5,936 nucleotides of DNA from Desulfobacterales bacterium S5133MH16 (lineage in GTDB: Bacteria; Desulfobacterota; Desulfobacteria; Desulfobacterales; UBA11574): positions 1-5,936 of the forward strand of contig MAXL01000162.1 in assembly GCA_001751005.1 (NCBI GenBank). The letters run 5' to 3'. This document shows, piece after piece, positions 5,701 to 5,936 of the stretch. Numbering within the stretch: position 1 is the first letter of the stretch; every line of letters starts with the position of its first letter. The position numbers and the translations under genes were made by a program. The notes beneath the pieces are model-generated. The model was not told where the DNA came from. It did no database searches and saw nothing but the letters and a program-made list of their open reading frames with translations.

Positions 5701-5724
5701 AAAAATAATCGGATTAAAAGACTA

Positions 5725-5754
5725 TCTGTTGCAGGTTCTAAAGATTGCAACAGA
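5725..5754 (-). promoter_or_regulatory. Hairpin in the leader of the zinc-ribbon/tatA operon
   Basis: TCTGTTGCA (5725-5733) and TGCAACAGA (5746-5754) are perfect 9-bp complementary arms around a 12-base loop. The hairpin lies between the predicted promoter and the GTG start, about 30 bases downstream of the expected transcription start. It could be an RNA leader structure or a protein-binding site. On the plus strand it is followed, after about 20 bases, by a T6 run, which is too far for a normal terminator. Confidence 0.45.
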
Positions 5755-5791
5755 CATCCGCTTTTCAGTTTTTTATAGTGAATTATTTATC

Positions 5792-5820
5792 ATAATAACA
5801 CCGGCAAATTTGCGTGTCAA
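5792..5820 (-). promoter_or_regulatory. Strong sigma-70 promoter for the zinc-ribbon/tatA operon
   Basis: On the minus strand a perfect TTGACA (5815-5820) and TATTAT (5792-5797, five of six consensus bases) are separated by 17 bases, the optimal distance. Transcription would start near 5785, giving a leader of roughly 97 bases. The spacer includes a perfect 10-bp palindrome, GCAAATTTGC (5804-5813), which could bind a regulator. Confidence 0.7.
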
Positions 5821-5844
5821 TCTATTCCAGAACGTTGCAAACTT

Positions 5845-5936
5845 GACGGTCTCGTAAAAAGTCCAACTTCTGCGTTGTGCTGCATTTCGTAATCATTCAA
5901 CGTACGATAAGTACGCCTCATGATTACAAAATTTGC
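5845..5936. repeat. Start of a palindromic interspersed repeat, cut by the window edge
   Basis: GACGGTCTCGTAAAAAGTC (5845-5863) is followed by nested inverted arms: ATTTCGTAATCAT (5884-5896) with ATGATTACAAAAT (5920-5932), one mismatch in 13, and inside them CGTAC (5901-5905) with GTACG (5911-5915) around GATAA. From memory, the first motif caps repeats scattered through Desulfobacterales genomes, with its inverted copy at the far end; that end would lie beyond 5936. The symmetry is seen directly; the family statement is recollection. Confidence 0.55.

Noticed and set aside
5356..5857. Plus-strand open frames opposite and beyond the zinc-ribbon gene
   Set aside because: The first is a shadow of the coding strand, and the second covers the promoter and leader of the minus-strand operon.
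1..5936. CRISPR array, tRNA or rRNA genes
   Set aside because: No regularly spaced direct repeats, tRNA-like cloverleaf or rRNA motifs were seen on reading both strands.

Overview
This 5.9 kb window looks like chromosome of a Desulfobacterota (deltaproteobacterial) species, probably of the Desulfobacterales type. That placement rests on three things: the flavour of the proteins (a lipoprotein joining TPR-like helices to a periplasmic-binding fold, a small zinc-ribbon protein next to tatA), the moderate base composition, and a terminal repeat at the right edge that I associate from memory with that order. No alignment was run, so the assignment is tentative.

Layout. (1) Positions 110-2256, plus strand: a two-gene, translationally coupled unit encoding an LpoA/branched-chain-binding-protein-like outer-membrane lipoprotein and an 84-residue protein of unknown function. 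(2) Positions 2289-3758, minus strand: an intact M17 leucyl aminopeptidase (pepA) convergent with the first unit. (3) Positions 3759-4019: a divergent control region holding a promoter for pepA and one for ssb. The ssb promoter carries an 18-bp palindrome in its spacer. (4) Positions 4020-4448, plus strand: single-stranded DNA-binding protein (ssb). (5) Positions 4449-5082: 634 bases with no intact gene. They hold several layers of debris and structure: the wreck of a type II toxin-antitoxin pair, a 60-base attC-like imperfect hairpin exactly where the toxin stops, a terminator-like hairpin, and a 165-180 bp MITE-like element with perfect 20-bp inverted ends. (6) Positions 5083-5688, minus strand: an operon of a three-CXXC zinc-ribbon-like protein followed by tatA. 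It has a good sigma-70 promoter, a leader hairpin and a terminator hairpin. (7) From 5845 to the right edge: the start of a palindromic interspersed repeat.

The intact genes are mostly housekeeping: envelope lipoprotein, peptide turnover, DNA replication and repair, and Tat export. They form separate transcription units rather than one pathway. The unusual biology is in the 4449-5082 gap, which looks like a small hot spot for mobile or addiction elements between ssb and tatA. I see no CRISPR array, reverse transcriptase, phage gene or intact defence system. The most interesting material is the decayed toxin-antitoxin module abutting the attC-like hairpin, and the structured MITE-like element next to it.
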